Assembly (NCBI GenBank): GCA_910587685.1
Contig: CAJUMY010000008.1
Span: forward strand, 7,320-71,319
DNA from: an uncultured Christensenellaceae bacterium
GTDB lineage: Bacteria; Bacillota; Clostridia; Christensenellales; UBA3700
Direction of reading: 5' to 3'
Length of the DNA: 64,000 bases
Part shown: piece after piece, positions 7,935 through 17,112 of the stretch
Layout of the letters: the number at the start of each line of letters is the position of its first letter
How positions within the stretch are numbered: position 1 is the stretch's first letter
Position numbers and translations under genes: made by a program
Notes under the pieces: model-generated
Databases searched by the model: none
What the model saw: the letters and a program-made list of their open reading frames with translations, nothing else
Told to the model about the DNA's origin: nothing

Positions 7935-8624
7935 TCAAAGACCGTCGACCACCTTCTCGACAATGGAAACGTACGCGCTTATACCGTTCTCGACAACGCT
8001 TTCGAAGCTGACGGGCGCCGTTTCGTCGGCGTCGTCCGATACCGCTTTGATAAAAAGACAGGGAACGTTATACTTCTTCGCCGCGTAATAGATACCCATA
8101 CTCTCCATATCGCATATATCCGCCGAAAACTTATTGATTATCCAGTCGCGAAGCTCGCGTTTTGCAACGAACTTATCCCCCGACGCTATCTTTACTATCG
8201 GCGTATCGGGAGATATGCTCTTTAGCTTGTCAAGCATATCGGTATCGACGCCGAATTCCGCCTTTTCTCTCTGCATGGGATACTTTCCATAGCTGTCGTC
8301 GTCGAGAGTATTGAGCGAAAAATCATAGTGGACTATCTCGCCGACGGCGACGACGTCAAGGCTCTTATACGTCTTGTTGAGCGATCCGACTACGCCGAAA
8401 TTGATGATATAATCTATTCCGTACTCCCTTATAAGGTGCTGCGTAGCAAGCGCCGCGTTGAGTTCACCTATTCCGGTGCCTATCATATAGAGTATCTTTC
8501 CGTTACGCGTATACTTCGTGACTCTATATCCGTACTCAACGGACTCGCTGAGTTTTCTCCCCAGTCTGCCGTAAATATTCTTCGACTCCTCTTCCATTGC
8601 GACGATCAGTCCTATCTTTATCAT
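7935..8624 (-). CDS. mtnN: 5'-methylthioadenosine/S-adenosylhomocysteine nucleosidase
   Basis: A 229-residue PNP/UDP-phosphorylase-fold enzyme that cleaves adenine from MTA and SAH, recycling the by-products of SAM chemistry and yielding S-ribosylhomocysteine. Starts IGLIVAMEEESKNI with the conserved Glu of the family. The ribose-binding DICDMESMGIYYAAKK and the catalytic Asp in FIKAVSDDADETA are present, as is the N-terminal TGIGELNAALATQHLI. Transcribed alone, with GGAG before the ATG and a strong bidirectional terminator after it. Length matches the family. Confidence 0.94.
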   Translation of the reverse strand: MIKIGLIVAMEEESKNIYGRLGRKLSESVEYGYRVTKYTRNGKILYMIGTGIGELNAALATQHLIREYGIDYIINFGVVGSLNKTYKSLDVVAVGEIVHYDFSLNTLDDDSYGKYPMQREKAEFGVDTDMLDKLKSISPDTPIVKIASGDKFVAKRELRDWIINKFSADICDMESMGIYYAAKKYNVPCLFIKAVSDDADETAPVSFESVVENGISAYVSIVEKVVDGL

Positions 8625-8821
8625 AATAATTTTCTCCGATGATCTCTTGTGATTTTTACCGCAAAGAGCGATTTTATACGAACACCGAGCGCAAAAGTCT
8701 TAAACCCTTCTCTCAAAACAGCTTCGCCGTTATCGCTTGTTTGCAAAAGCTACTTATATGTATGTCTCATTTCGAATTTTCACCCAAGATGCGTCGCGTA
8801 TCCGACACGTCTTAAGTAAAA

Positions 8822-10555
8822 TCAAAACTTAAATTCTTCAAAAAGTCTTTCGTTCTTTTCTTTCGAAAGTTCGAGCGTCGGCATTGCCGTCGAGACGTAG
8901 ACCTTGAGTTTAGGCTCCGTTCCGCTAGGACGCACGCACACCCATTCGTCGTTGCCGAGATCGTATTTGATGACGTTGGCTTTTGGCAGAGTTATATCGC
9001 TTATATCCCCGTTCTCCGATACGGATATTCCCTTCTTGAAATCCATAAAGTTCTTGACGGCGTATCCGCTTATACTCTTCTTCGGATCATTCCTGAGCTC
9101 TTCCATGATATTCGCCATCTTCTCCATACCGTCGAGACCCCTGAACACTATGCTCTTGTTCTTCTCGACGAAGTAGCCGTATCTGTCGAATATATCGGTG
9201 AGATGATCGTAGAGTTTCACTCCCTTGTCTTGGAAATAACACGTCATCTCCGCAAAGAGCATCGCCGACACGACGGCGTCCTTATCCCTCGCGTGAGTTC
9301 CCGAAAGATATCCGTAGCTCTCTTCGTATCCGAACAGGAAGGTATGCTTTCCGCTCTTTTCCCATTCCTTTATCTTCTCGCCTATGAACTTGAAGCCCGT
9401 CAATACGTCGTAGACCGTAACGCCGTAGCTCTTCGCTATCTTGTCTGCAAGACGCGTCGTAACTATCGTCTTAACGACAGCTCCGTTATCCGGCAGAGTT
9501 CCCTCTTCCTCACGTCTTCTCAAAATGTATTCGAGGAGCATCGCTCCTATCTGATTGCCGTTCAGGAGAACGAATTCATTGTCGTTATTCCTTATCGCTA
9601 CGCCCATTCTGTCGGCGTCGGGATCGGTGCCTATGACTATATCGCTTCCCAGTCTGTCAGCAAGCTCCATTCCCATCTTGAGCGCGTCGGGCTGCTCGGG
9701 ATTCGGCACTTCCACCGTGGAAAACTCCGTATCGAGCGTCGCCTGCTCCTCAACGACGTTGACCTTTATGCCCATACGGGCAAGTATCGTCGTAACGGGC
9801 ATATATCCCGAACCGTGTATCGGCGTATATACTATTTTGATATCCTTGCCCACTCTCTTAACGGCGTCGCCCGAGAGCGCGACTTTCTCTATCGCTTCGA
9901 AATACTTATCGTCGATACTCTTGCCGACGACGGTGATATTCTCCGCGACCTTAAAATTGTCCTTGCCCAAATAGTTTTCTCTTCCGCCGGTCTCTATCTT
10001 TTTTACGGAAAAATAGTCGTCTATCCTGTCTATATACTCGACTACTTTCGCAGTAGCCTCGGGAGACATCTGAGCGCCGTCCTCTCCGTATACTTTATAT
10101 CCGTTGTATTCCTTAGGATTGTGCGAAGCCGTTATCATTATGCCCGCAACGGCGTTAAGATAGCGTATCGCAAACGAACACATCGGTACGGGACGCACAT
10201 TCTCGAATACGTACGCGTTGATGCCGTGATACGCGAGCACTTCCGCCGATATTTTGGCGAATTCGAAAGAGAACCTTCTCGTGTCGTACGATATGAGCAC
10301 GCCTCTCTTCTTCGCTTCCTCTCCAAGAGACTCGACGTAGGCGGCAAGACCTTCGCTCGCGCGCATTACCGTGTAGCTGTTCATCATATGGATACCCATG
10401 CCGAGAACTCCTCTCATGCCTGCCGTTCCGAACTCGAGCGGAAGTAAAAATCTCTCCTTTATCTCCTTGTCGTTATCGGAAATCGCTTGAAGTTCCTTCC
10501 TTTCCTCATCGGTCACGCGTGTCAGCCACTCGCCGTATCTTTCAAGATAATCCAT
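8822..10555 (-). CDS. Alpha-phosphoglucomutase / phosphomannomutase (PgcA-like)
   Basis: A 577-residue alpha-D-phosphohexomutase interconverting glucose-1-phosphate and glucose-6-phosphate (possibly mannose phosphates). All four domain signatures are present: the phosphoserine loop IMITASHNPKEYNGYKVYG, the metal-binding DPDADRMGVA, the sugar-binding FGYEESYGY, and the phosphate-binding RPSGTEPKLKVYV near the C-terminus. Length and LEFGTAGMRGVLG at the N-terminus fit the PgcA/PGM2 subgroup of Bacillota. GGAGG precedes the ATG. Next to it are a beta-mannosidase and glycoside transporters, so it probably feeds imported sugars into glycolysis or nucleotide-sugar synthesis. Not visibly in an operon. 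Confidence 0.94.
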   Translation of the reverse strand: MDYLERYGEWLTRVTDEERKELQAISDNDKEIKERFLLPLEFGTAGMRGVLGMGIHMMNSYTVMRASEGLAAYVESLGEEAKKRGVLISYDTRRFSFEFAKISAEVLAYHGINAYVFENVRPVPMCSFAIRYLNAVAGIMITASHNPKEYNGYKVYGEDGAQMSPEATAKVVEYIDRIDDYFSVKKIETGGRENYLGKDNFKVAENITVVGKSIDDKYFEAIEKVALSGDAVKRVGKDIKIVYTPIHGSGYMPVTTILARMGIKVNVVEEQATLDTEFSTVEVPNPEQPDALKMGMELADRLGSDIVIGTDPDADRMGVAIRNNDNEFVLLNGNQIGAMLLEYILRRREEEGTLPDNGAVVKTIVTTRLADKIAKSYGVTVYDVLTGFKFIGEKIKEWEKSGKHTFLFGYEESYGYLSGTHARDKDAVVSAMLFAEMTCYFQDKGVKLYDHLTDIFDRYGYFVEKNKSIVFRGLDGMEKMANIMEELRNDPKKSISGYAVKNFMDFKKGISVSENGDISDITLPKANVIKYDLGNDEWVCVRPSGTEPKLKVYVSTAMPTLELSKEKNERLFEEFKF

Positions 10556-10746
10556 ATTGCCGCCTCCTGTATTTATAAACGATCGTTTCGACCGTTTGTA
10601 TTTATAATTATATAACTATTCTAACAAATATTGCCAAGCGTTGCAATAATTAATGACTAATTAAATATATTTCCGCAACGCTCTTTTTAATAACTTCTAT
10701 TTTTCAACAATAAGTTTCTTTTTTCGTTCTCCTAAAAATAAGACAT

Positions 10747-10786
10747 AAAAAACGCGTCTTAAAGACTCTTGCTTTCAAGACGCGTT
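10747..10786 (-). terminator. Terminator of the tandem membrane-protein operon
   Basis: AACGCGTCTT (10751-10760) and AAGACGCGTT (10777-10786) pair perfectly. Read leftward, the stem is followed by TTTTTTATG. It lies 92 bp beyond the 10879-11355 stop. The rest of 10556-10878 shows nothing else. Confidence 0.85.
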
Positions 10787-10878
10787 AAAGTTTTGATTTG
10801 TTTCAAATCATAGGAGCAAACCTTTTCGACTTTCTTCGGATGTTATCTCGCCGCCGACGTTTTTCTTACGTTATGCTT

Positions 10879-11355
10879 TTAGAAAATAACCTCAAGAACG
10901 TACATCTTCTTGACCTTAGGGAAATAAACTATGTTGAGCGAATCCCCTACGCTCTTAAAAACGTATTCCCCGCTCCAATCTATGACGCTCTTTACGGCGA
11001 TCTCGCCTTCTATGGACTTCATGAGCTCGTCAAAGTTCTTTTCGAACTCGTCGCTTCCGTTCTTTTCAAAGTCTTTTAGAAACTCCGTCGGCTCGTTCTC
11101 GAACGTTATATAGACGTATCTCTCGCCCTCTCCGAACCACCTATCGGGGCTCTCGTATCCGTACTCTATCTTTCCGTCCCTCGGAATACTTATATTGCGG
11201 TTCTTCTCAATGGATTTTAGAATATCTTCTCCCGTTATCTCGCGGTTATTATCTACAGCGACGAATATCCCGTAAACGATATAGGGAATGATGATAAGAA
11301 GAAGCAATATCGAAATTATAGCTACAGGTATTATGGTTTTTGCTTTTTTATCCAT
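10879..11355 (-). CDS. Unknown membrane-anchored protein, paralogue of its upstream neighbour
   Basis: A 158-residue protein with one N-terminal membrane segment (about residues 8-33, IIPVAIISILLLLIIIPYIVYG) after a Lys-rich start, then an acidic extracytoplasmic domain. Shared with the next gene: R.ITGEDI near residue 40, a segment predicting YVYITFENEPTEFLKDF, then EIAVKSVIDWSG and a C-terminal YFPKVKKMYVLE. The pair arose by tandem duplication. No known family recognised. It lies 15 bp after the upstream copy and shares its terminator. Confidence 0.7.
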   Translation of the reverse strand: MDKKAKTIIPVAIISILLLLIIIPYIVYGIFVAVDNNREITGEDILKSIEKNRNISIPRDGKIEYGYESPDRWFGEGERYVYITFENEPTEFLKDFEKNGSDEFEKNFDELMKSIEGEIAVKSVIDWSGEYVFKSVGDSLNIVYFPKVKKMYVLEVIF

Positions 11356-11370
11356 ATTCTCGCCCTCCTC

Positions 11371-11835
11371 TCACACTCTCGTTTCATAAAGATAAGCGGC
11401 TTTGGCGCTCGGAAAATACAACGCGTAAAATCTTACGTTCCCGTCGCTCTTTTCAAGATAATAATAGCTCTTTCCAAAATCTATTACGCTCTTTACCGCT
11501 ATCTCCTTCGATATCTTTTCCATATCGGTCTTAAACTTCGTTTCAAACGCCGCATCGCCCTCTTTCATCGTTTTAACAAGCTCGGCAGGCTCCTTCTCGA
11601 ATTTTGCGTAGGAGTACTTAACGCCGTCCGCAATATAATTATACTGAACTTTAATATCGCTCGGCAAGTCTATCTTCCACTCCGACTCGTACTTCTTAAC
11701 GACTTTATTAAGATCCTCTCCCCTTGTCTCCCTGTCCATTTCTATAAAGAATATGGAAAAAGGCGTTATTACCGCCAGAACGAATAGTATCGCTATTACC
11801 CCGACGACTATTCCCATCTTTGCCTTCTCGCTCAT
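11371..11835 (-). CDS. Unknown membrane-anchored protein, first of a tandem pair
   Basis: A 154-residue protein: MSEKAK then a hydrophobic helix (about residues 8-31) and an extracytoplasmic domain with RETRGEDLNKVVKKYESEW, YSYAKFEKEPAELVKTM, EIAVKSVIDFGKSYYYLE and a terminal YFPSAKAAYLYETRV. The alignment with the downstream paralogue is colinear over the whole length. GGAGG precedes the ATG. Function unknown; an anchored ligand-binding or stress-related role is only a guess. Confidence 0.7.
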   Translation of the reverse strand: MSEKAKMGIVVGVIAILFVLAVITPFSIFFIEMDRETRGEDLNKVVKKYESEWKIDLPSDIKVQYNYIADGVKYSYAKFEKEPAELVKTMKEGDAAFETKFKTDMEKISKEIAVKSVIDFGKSYYYLEKSDGNVRFYALYFPSAKAAYLYETRV

Positions 11836-12123
11836 TTTGCCCTCCTGTCTTCTCTAGTATTTTACGTATCGACGTTATAAAAGCCCGATAAAAGCGACAA
11901 ATATCAGGCTATCGTCTAAAACGATTATATCACGACTCATTTCAATTTTCAAGGAATTTGCCAAAATTTCCGACGATTTTAGTCCTCATCCGATATTTGT
12001 ATCTATTTTCAGTCCGTAAAGCGTTTGTTTTTTCTGCAACTAGTCTGCACTTCAAAATAAATAAACGGACAAAAAAGTCTAGTTATTTTACCGTCCTACG
12101 CTAAAAACCCTCCGATTTGACTC

Positions 12124-12152
12124 TTGACTTCGCTATAAAACTATTATATAAT
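12124..12152 (+). promoter_or_regulatory. Sigma-A-type promoter of the beta-mannosidase operon
   Basis: TTGACT (12124-12129), 17-bp spacer, TATAAT (12147-12152), 138 bp upstream of the start codon. Nothing else is obvious in the 11836-12290 gap apart from an imperfect stem around 11880-11915. Confidence 0.75.
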
Positions 12153-12290
12153 TATAGTTAATATATAAAGTAAGTTCGGCGCTGTTTTTCATATTCGAAA
12201 CGCTTTGTTTCGCGAACAGAGAACAGTTCGACGCCGACGCGAATAAAAATAGAAACCGCGAATTTTATCGCGTTAAAGAGGAGTACTGCT

Positions 12291-14813
12291 ATGAAGATCT
12301 CATTGACCGGAGCTTGGAAATTCAAAGACACGAGCCACAGAGAATGGATGAACGCCACCGTCCCCGGATCCAACTATCTCGACCTCATGAGAGCGGGAGA
12401 AATACCCGATCCGTTCGACGGCATGAACGAAAAAAAGGTCGCTTGGGTATACGATAAAGATTGGGAATACGCGAGAGAATTCGAACTTCCCGAAGAAGCG
12501 TTCAATAAGGAACATATCTATCTTCACGCGGATATGCTCGACACCCTCGCCGACGTATACGTCAACGACAGGCTCATAGGAAAGGCTAACAACTGCCATT
12601 TGGCATACGATTTCGACATCAAAAACTTCGTCAAAGAAGGCGTCAACAAAATAAGAATATATTTCTATTCTCCTGTTGAATACATAGAAGAGAAGCAGAA
12701 AGAAGACGCAATGCCTCGTAATAATATGGGTATAACAGGCGTTCCGCATATAAGAAAACCGCAATGCCATTTCGGTTGGGACTGGGGTCCGATACTGCCG
12801 TGTTCGGGAATAACGAGAGATATCTACGTACACGCCTACGACGACGTTAAAATACTCGACCTTCGCGTCCTTCAGCATTTTAACGACGATATGTCGGCGG
12901 TCGACGTGGAGATGATCCCTACGCTTTCGGGAGAGAGTATCAACGGCACTTTCTCGATAACGGCGCCCGACGGCAACACCCTATCGCTCGGCGGCATAGT
13001 AAAATCGGGAGTATCTAAGTCTTTCCATATAGACAACCCGGAGCTGTGGTGGACGAACGACATCTCCGACAGAGAGACTCAACCTCTATACACCGTTACG
13101 CTTTCTCTCGCTAATCACGAAGAAAAATCGTTGCTTATAGGCATGAGAACGATAACGCTCGACAGATCCGCCGACGAATACGGTTCTCAGTTCCGCTTCA
13201 TCCTCAACGGCGTTCCGCTCTTTATGAAAGGCGGCAACTGGATTCCCGCCGATTCGTTCGTTACGAGATTCACGTCGGACAAAATCGACTATTTCCTAAA
13301 ATCTATCAAGACGAGCAATATGAATATGCTCCGCGTCTGGGGCGGCGGCTATTACGAGAGCGACGAATTTTACAATACCTGCGATAAGTACGGTATACTC
13401 ATATGGCAGGACTTTATGTTCGCGTGCGCTCCGTATCCTTTCTACAACGAAGAATTTTACGCGAACGTCTTAAAAGAGATCGAGTATAACGTTAAGAGAC
13501 TGAGAAACCACGCGTGTCTCGCGCTCTGGTGCGGAAATAACGAGATAGAAGCGATGACGCCCGGCTGGATGCTCATGAAAAAGCTGATAGACTGGACAGG
13601 TATCTTCTTCCACGAAAGACTCCCCGAGATAATGAAAGAGCTCGACGGCATCACTCCGTTCACTCCGGGTTCGCCTAACGGCACGGCTTTCATGGAAAAG
13701 GTCGGAAGCGACAACGACGGCGACACTCATATGTGGCACGTATGGCACGGTCTCGAACCGCTCAACTACTATAGGAAGAGATTTACGCGTTTCTGCAGCG
13801 AATTCGGTCTCGAATCGCTCCCCGATATGAAGACTATCCAAGGTTTCGCGAAGCCGTCGGACTATTCGCTGAAATCCGACGTATTCATGGCGCATCAGAA
13901 ATGTCCTTCGGGCAACGATAAGATGCTCTACTATATGTCTACGCGTTTCAGAATACCGAAGAGATTCGAAGACATCGTATACTATACGCAGATAATTCAG
14001 GAAGAGTGCGTTAAGGACGCAACGGAGCACTGGAGACGCAACAGGGGCAGATGTAACGGCTCGCTATACTGGCAAATCAACGACTGTTGGCCCGTTTCGT
14101 CTTGGGCGTCTATCGACTACGAAGGAAGATTCAAAGCTCTTCAATACTGCGCGAAACACTTTAACGCGCCGATAACCGTATCCGTCGAAGACACCAAAAC
14201 GTCGCTCCGCTTCTTCATCCTAAACGATAAGAAAGAGCCGTTCGAAGGCAGACTCGAGCTGTCTCTCGAGGACTTTAACGGCAAGATCTACGATAACTAT
14301 ATCGGAGACATCGCAGTCGACGGCGTTACTTCTACGTGCGTCTACAAGAAGGACTTCAAGACGCTCATAAAAAAGAGCAAAGAACGCGTTCTCTACGTTT
14401 CGCTATACGACAAGAAGGGCGTTCTCGTCGCAAGAAGGACGCATCTTTTCGCTCCTGAAAAGAATTTGAACCTACCGAAAGCTCGCTTCATCTCGTCCGT
14501 AAAGGTGGAGAACGGCGTCGCATATATCAAGATAAAGTCGGATAAATACGCAAGATACGTCAAAGCGGACATCGAGAATACAAAGATGCCGCTCAGCGAC
14601 AACTTCTTCGATATGCGTCCCGGCGAAGAGCGTATACTCTCCGTTCCCGTCGAGAACAACATGTCGGATAAGGAGATACTCAAGGCTCTTTCGATAGTTT
14701 CGGTCGCCGACGCAACTCCCAAAGCCAGCAAGGCAAGAGACAGTCTGCTGCGTTTCAGGATACGTATGATCCCCATCAATATTGCCAACTGGATATACTA
14801 TCACTTCACCTGA
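12291..14813 (+). CDS. Glycoside hydrolase family 2 beta-mannosidase
   Basis: An 840-residue enzyme removing beta-mannose residues from oligosaccharides. The N-terminal sugar-binding sandwich begins LTGAWKFKDTSHREWMNATVPGSNY, followed by MLDTLADVYVND and PHIRKPQCHFGWDWGP, a motif characteristic of GH2 beta-mannosidases. In the TIM barrel, NMLRVWGGGYYESDEFYNTCDKYG leads to the acid/base Glu in LWCGNNEIEAM (about residue 425), and CSEFGLESLP carries the predicted nucleophile Glu. No signal peptide, so it acts in the cytosol on imported oligosaccharides, which fits the nearby GPH-family transporters. GAGGAG precedes the ATG; own promoter. The next gene begins one base after its stop. Confidence 0.95.
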   Translation: MKISLTGAWKFKDTSHREWMNATVPGSNYLDLMRAGEIPDPFDGMNEKKVAWVYDKDWEYAREFELPEEAFNKEHIYLHADMLDTLADVYVNDRLIGKANNCHLAYDFDIKNFVKEGVNKIRIYFYSPVEYIEEKQKEDAMPRNNMGITGVPHIRKPQCHFGWDWGPILPCSGITRDIYVHAYDDVKILDLRVLQHFNDDMSAVDVEMIPTLSGESINGTFSITAPDGNTLSLGGIVKSGVSKSFHIDNPELWWTNDISDRETQPLYTVTLSLANHEEKSLLIGMRTITLDRSADEYGSQFRFILNGVPLFMKGGNWIPADSFVTRFTSDKIDYFLKSIKTSNMNMLRVWGGGYYESDEFYNTCDKYGILIWQDFMFACAPYPFYNEEFYANVLKEIEYNVKRLRNHACLALWCGNNEIEAMTPGWMLMKKLIDWTGIFFHERLPEIMKELDGITPFTPGSPNGTAFMEKVGSDNDGDTHMWHVWHGLEPLNYYRKRFTRFCSEFGLESLPDMKTIQGFAKPSDYSLKSDVFMAHQKCPSGNDKMLYYMSTRFRIPKRFEDIVYYTQIIQEECVKDATEHWRRNRGRCNGSLYWQINDCWPVSSWASIDYEGRFKALQYCAKHFNAPITVSVEDTKTSLRFFILNDKKEPFEGRLELSLEDFNGKIYDNYIGDIAVDGVTSTCVYKKDFKTLIKKSKERVLYVSLYDKKGVLVARRTHLFAPEKNLNLPKARFISSVKVENGVAYIKIKSDKYARYVKADIENTKMPLSDNFFDMRPGEERILSVPVENNMSDKEILKALSIVSVADATPKASKARDSLLRFRIRMIPINIANWIYYHFT

Positions 14814-14814
14814 T

Positions 14815-15684
14815 ATGCTATGCGACCTTTGTCCGAGAAAGTGTAATAAAGACAGAAATAACGAATACGGATACTGCTCTTCTCTTGGCGGTATCCGCAT
14901 TTCGAAAGTTATGCGTCACATGTGGGAAGAGCCGATAATAAGCGGCGCGAACGGTTCGGGCGCGATATTCACGAGCGGATGCAACCTGCGTTGCAGATAC
15001 TGCCAAAACTACGAAATATCTCATTCGTATATAGGACGCGACTACACTCCGAAAATGCTCGCCGAGCTCATGAAAAGGCTCGAGGAGAGCGGCGTTCACA
15101 ATATCGACTTCATCACCGCGTCGCACTACGCAGACGGGATAATAAGAGCGCTCGATATATATAAGCCGTCTATTCCCGTCGTATTCAATACGGGCGGTTA
15201 CGAGTCCGTCGATACTCTTCGGCGTCTCGAGGGCTATATCGACGTATACCTTCCCGACTTCAAATATTCAGACAGCGCGCTCGCTCGGTATATGTCGTCG
15301 GCGCCCGATTATTTTGACGTGGCTAAGGAAGCGATAAAAGAAATGTACCGCCAACAGCCCTGCGACGTCATCGAGGACGGGATCATGAAAAAAGGCGTCA
15401 TTATACGCCATCTCATCATTCCCAACGAAATAAAGAATACCCTCGGCGTAACGGAATACCTTGACAAAAATATCCCTCACGATAAATATATCAGCCTGAT
15501 GAGCCAATACACGCCGTCGGGCGAATGTCTAGAAGGCAGATACGCAAGAAGAATAAAACCCATAGAATACAAAATAGCGTTAAAAAGCATAGAAAATTTC
15601 GACAACGCTTTTATCCAAGACGCTTCCTCGGCAAAAGAGGAATTTATCCCCGATTTTAATAACGGCATGGAATACGAATTTTGA
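14815..15684 (+). CDS. Radical SAM protein related to pyruvate formate-lyase activating enzymes (PflX/COG1313 type)
   Basis: A 289-residue radical SAM enzyme. It opens with a Cys-rich MLCDLCPRKCNKDRNNEYGYC, then the 4Fe-4S SAM motif CxxxCxxC as CNLRCRYCQNYEIS (about residues 55-68). ISGANGSGAIFTSGC is the typical lead-in of this subgroup, and VYLPDFKYSDSALARYMSSAPDYF is its later signature. The subgroup's true substrate is not established; it resembles glycyl-radical activases but lacks a neighbouring glycyl-radical enzyme here. ATG 14815 is preferred over an upstream TTG at 14782 because it starts right before the first Cys cluster and abuts the beta-mannosidase stop, implying coupling. Confidence 0.85.
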   Translation: MLCDLCPRKCNKDRNNEYGYCSSLGGIRISKVMRHMWEEPIISGANGSGAIFTSGCNLRCRYCQNYEISHSYIGRDYTPKMLAELMKRLEESGVHNIDFITASHYADGIIRALDIYKPSIPVVFNTGGYESVDTLRRLEGYIDVYLPDFKYSDSALARYMSSAPDYFDVAKEAIKEMYRQQPCDVIEDGIMKKGVIIRHLIIPNEIKNTLGVTEYLDKNIPHDKYISLMSQYTPSGECLEGRYARRIKPIEYKIALKSIENFDNAFIQDASSAKEEFIPDFNNGMEYEF

Positions 15685-15714
15685 TCGTTTTTATAGACGG
15701 CAAAGGAGAAAATT

Positions 15715-16881
15715 ATGGTAGAAAGAGGCGCTCTCGGCATCGACGAGATACTTCCCTTCATAAATAAGACGTTTAAGGAAAAATTCAAGACACTTCTTCC
15801 GAAAATATACAGTTCGAATAAATATCAAAGCTATCACTACTCCGTACGCGAGAACGGAAAGATACTCGGTATTACCGCGGCTATACCTGCGGAAATCGCC
15901 GTGTATGACAGAAAACTCTCCGCAAGAGGGATCGGTATGGTATCGACAGCGAAAAAAGCGAGAGGCCGCGGCATAATGTCCGCAATGGTAAAACGCGCTA
16001 TCGCCGACGCCGAAAAGGAGAACGTCGACTTTATGTTCCTGTCGGGCAACCGTCAGCGTTACGAATATTTCGGTTTCGTTCCCGCAGGCTACAAATATAC
16101 TTTCACCCTTCTCAAACATAACGTAAAACATATGAAAAGAAAGCTGAGCTATTCTTTCGTTCGCGTGAGCGAATCGAGTCCCGAACTCGATAAGATCATC
16201 GCCTGTTATAACGAGAGCGACGTACGCTTTATCCGCGAAGACTTCTACAATATCGTCTCTTCGTGGAGAACGAAGGAGCTGTACGCTATAATCAACGCGT
16301 CGGGAAAGGTCATAGGACATATCGCTAAAAAGTGGTGGAAAATAGTCGACTTCAACACTGTCGAACCTCAAAATTCGGCATACATAATCAAGGCTTTTAT
16401 GGAATTTCGCCATCTGCCGACGGTAAAGACGGAAATCTATCCGTCAGCTCCTAAAGCCGTTCGCGACCTATCCGCGTACTTCGAATATCCCGAAGCGAGC
16501 TCTTGCTGTAACATCAAAATACTCAACTATAGAAACGTCATAGAGACGCTATTATATATGCAGTCCAAAGAAGTTCGCATAAGCGACTTCGACATCAATA
16601 TTCTCATCGGAAACGAACTGATCAACGTTACTTCAAAGGACAACGAGCCGAAGGCTATTTCTCTTGGGAAATTACCGCCCCAAAATGCCGAAGCTACCGC
16701 CGTCAAAACGCCTTCGGATATTGAAATAAAGACCGAGAACGGAGATATTAGGAATTATCGCGTGGACTACGCCTTCTCCGAAAAAGAAGCTGCGATCTCG
16801 CTCTTTTCAGCTTCGCTTTCGGCGCATAACGGACTTCCGTTCTCACTTCCGATATTCGTCACCTTTGCCGATAACGTGTAA
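15715..16881 (+). CDS. GNAT-family N-acetyltransferase, Eis-like
   Basis: A 388-residue protein with an N-terminal GNAT domain: the acetyl-CoA loop is GMVSTAKKARGRGIMSAMV (about residues 75-95), and FLSGNRQRYEYFGFVPAGYKY closes the fold. A second GNAT-like half and a C-terminal domain resembling the sterol-carrier-like tail give the Eis-type layout. These enzymes acetylate amines, sometimes aminoglycosides; the substrate cannot be inferred here. GGAG lies before the ATG. It is 30 bp after the radical SAM gene and shares the terminator at 17014-17046. Confidence 0.82.
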   Translation: MVERGALGIDEILPFINKTFKEKFKTLLPKIYSSNKYQSYHYSVRENGKILGITAAIPAEIAVYDRKLSARGIGMVSTAKKARGRGIMSAMVKRAIADAEKENVDFMFLSGNRQRYEYFGFVPAGYKYTFTLLKHNVKHMKRKLSYSFVRVSESSPELDKIIACYNESDVRFIREDFYNIVSSWRTKELYAIINASGKVIGHIAKKWWKIVDFNTVEPQNSAYIIKAFMEFRHLPTVKTEIYPSAPKAVRDLSAYFEYPEASSCCNIKILNYRNVIETLLYMQSKEVRISDFDINILIGNELINVTSKDNEPKAISLGKLPPQNAEATAVKTPSDIEIKTENGDIRNYRVDYAFSEKEAAISLFSASLSAHNGLPFSLPIFVTFADNV

Positions 16882-17013
16882 AATGTTATCTTTGCAGTTT
16901 TCATAGCTTTTTGCGACGCAGGCGGCAAAACCGGAAACGTCAAACCGTTGAGTTAATAAACCGCCGCTTCAGCGTTATAGAAAAAATCGTTGCAATTTTC
17001 TTCTCGATATATC

Positions 17014-17046
17014 AAAACTCCGCGATCTGTTAGGTCGCGGAGTTTT
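17014..17046 (+). terminator. Terminator of the beta-mannosidase/radical SAM/GNAT operon
   Basis: AAAACTCCGCGA (17014-17025) and TCGCGGAGTTTT (17035-17046) pair perfectly over 12 bp, then CTTTATT follows. Confidence 0.88.
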
Positions 17047-17112
17047 CTTTATTGAATTATGATATTCCAAAATAAGCGTCGATATCGCGTTTATTTAACA
17101 CCGCATATCCGT

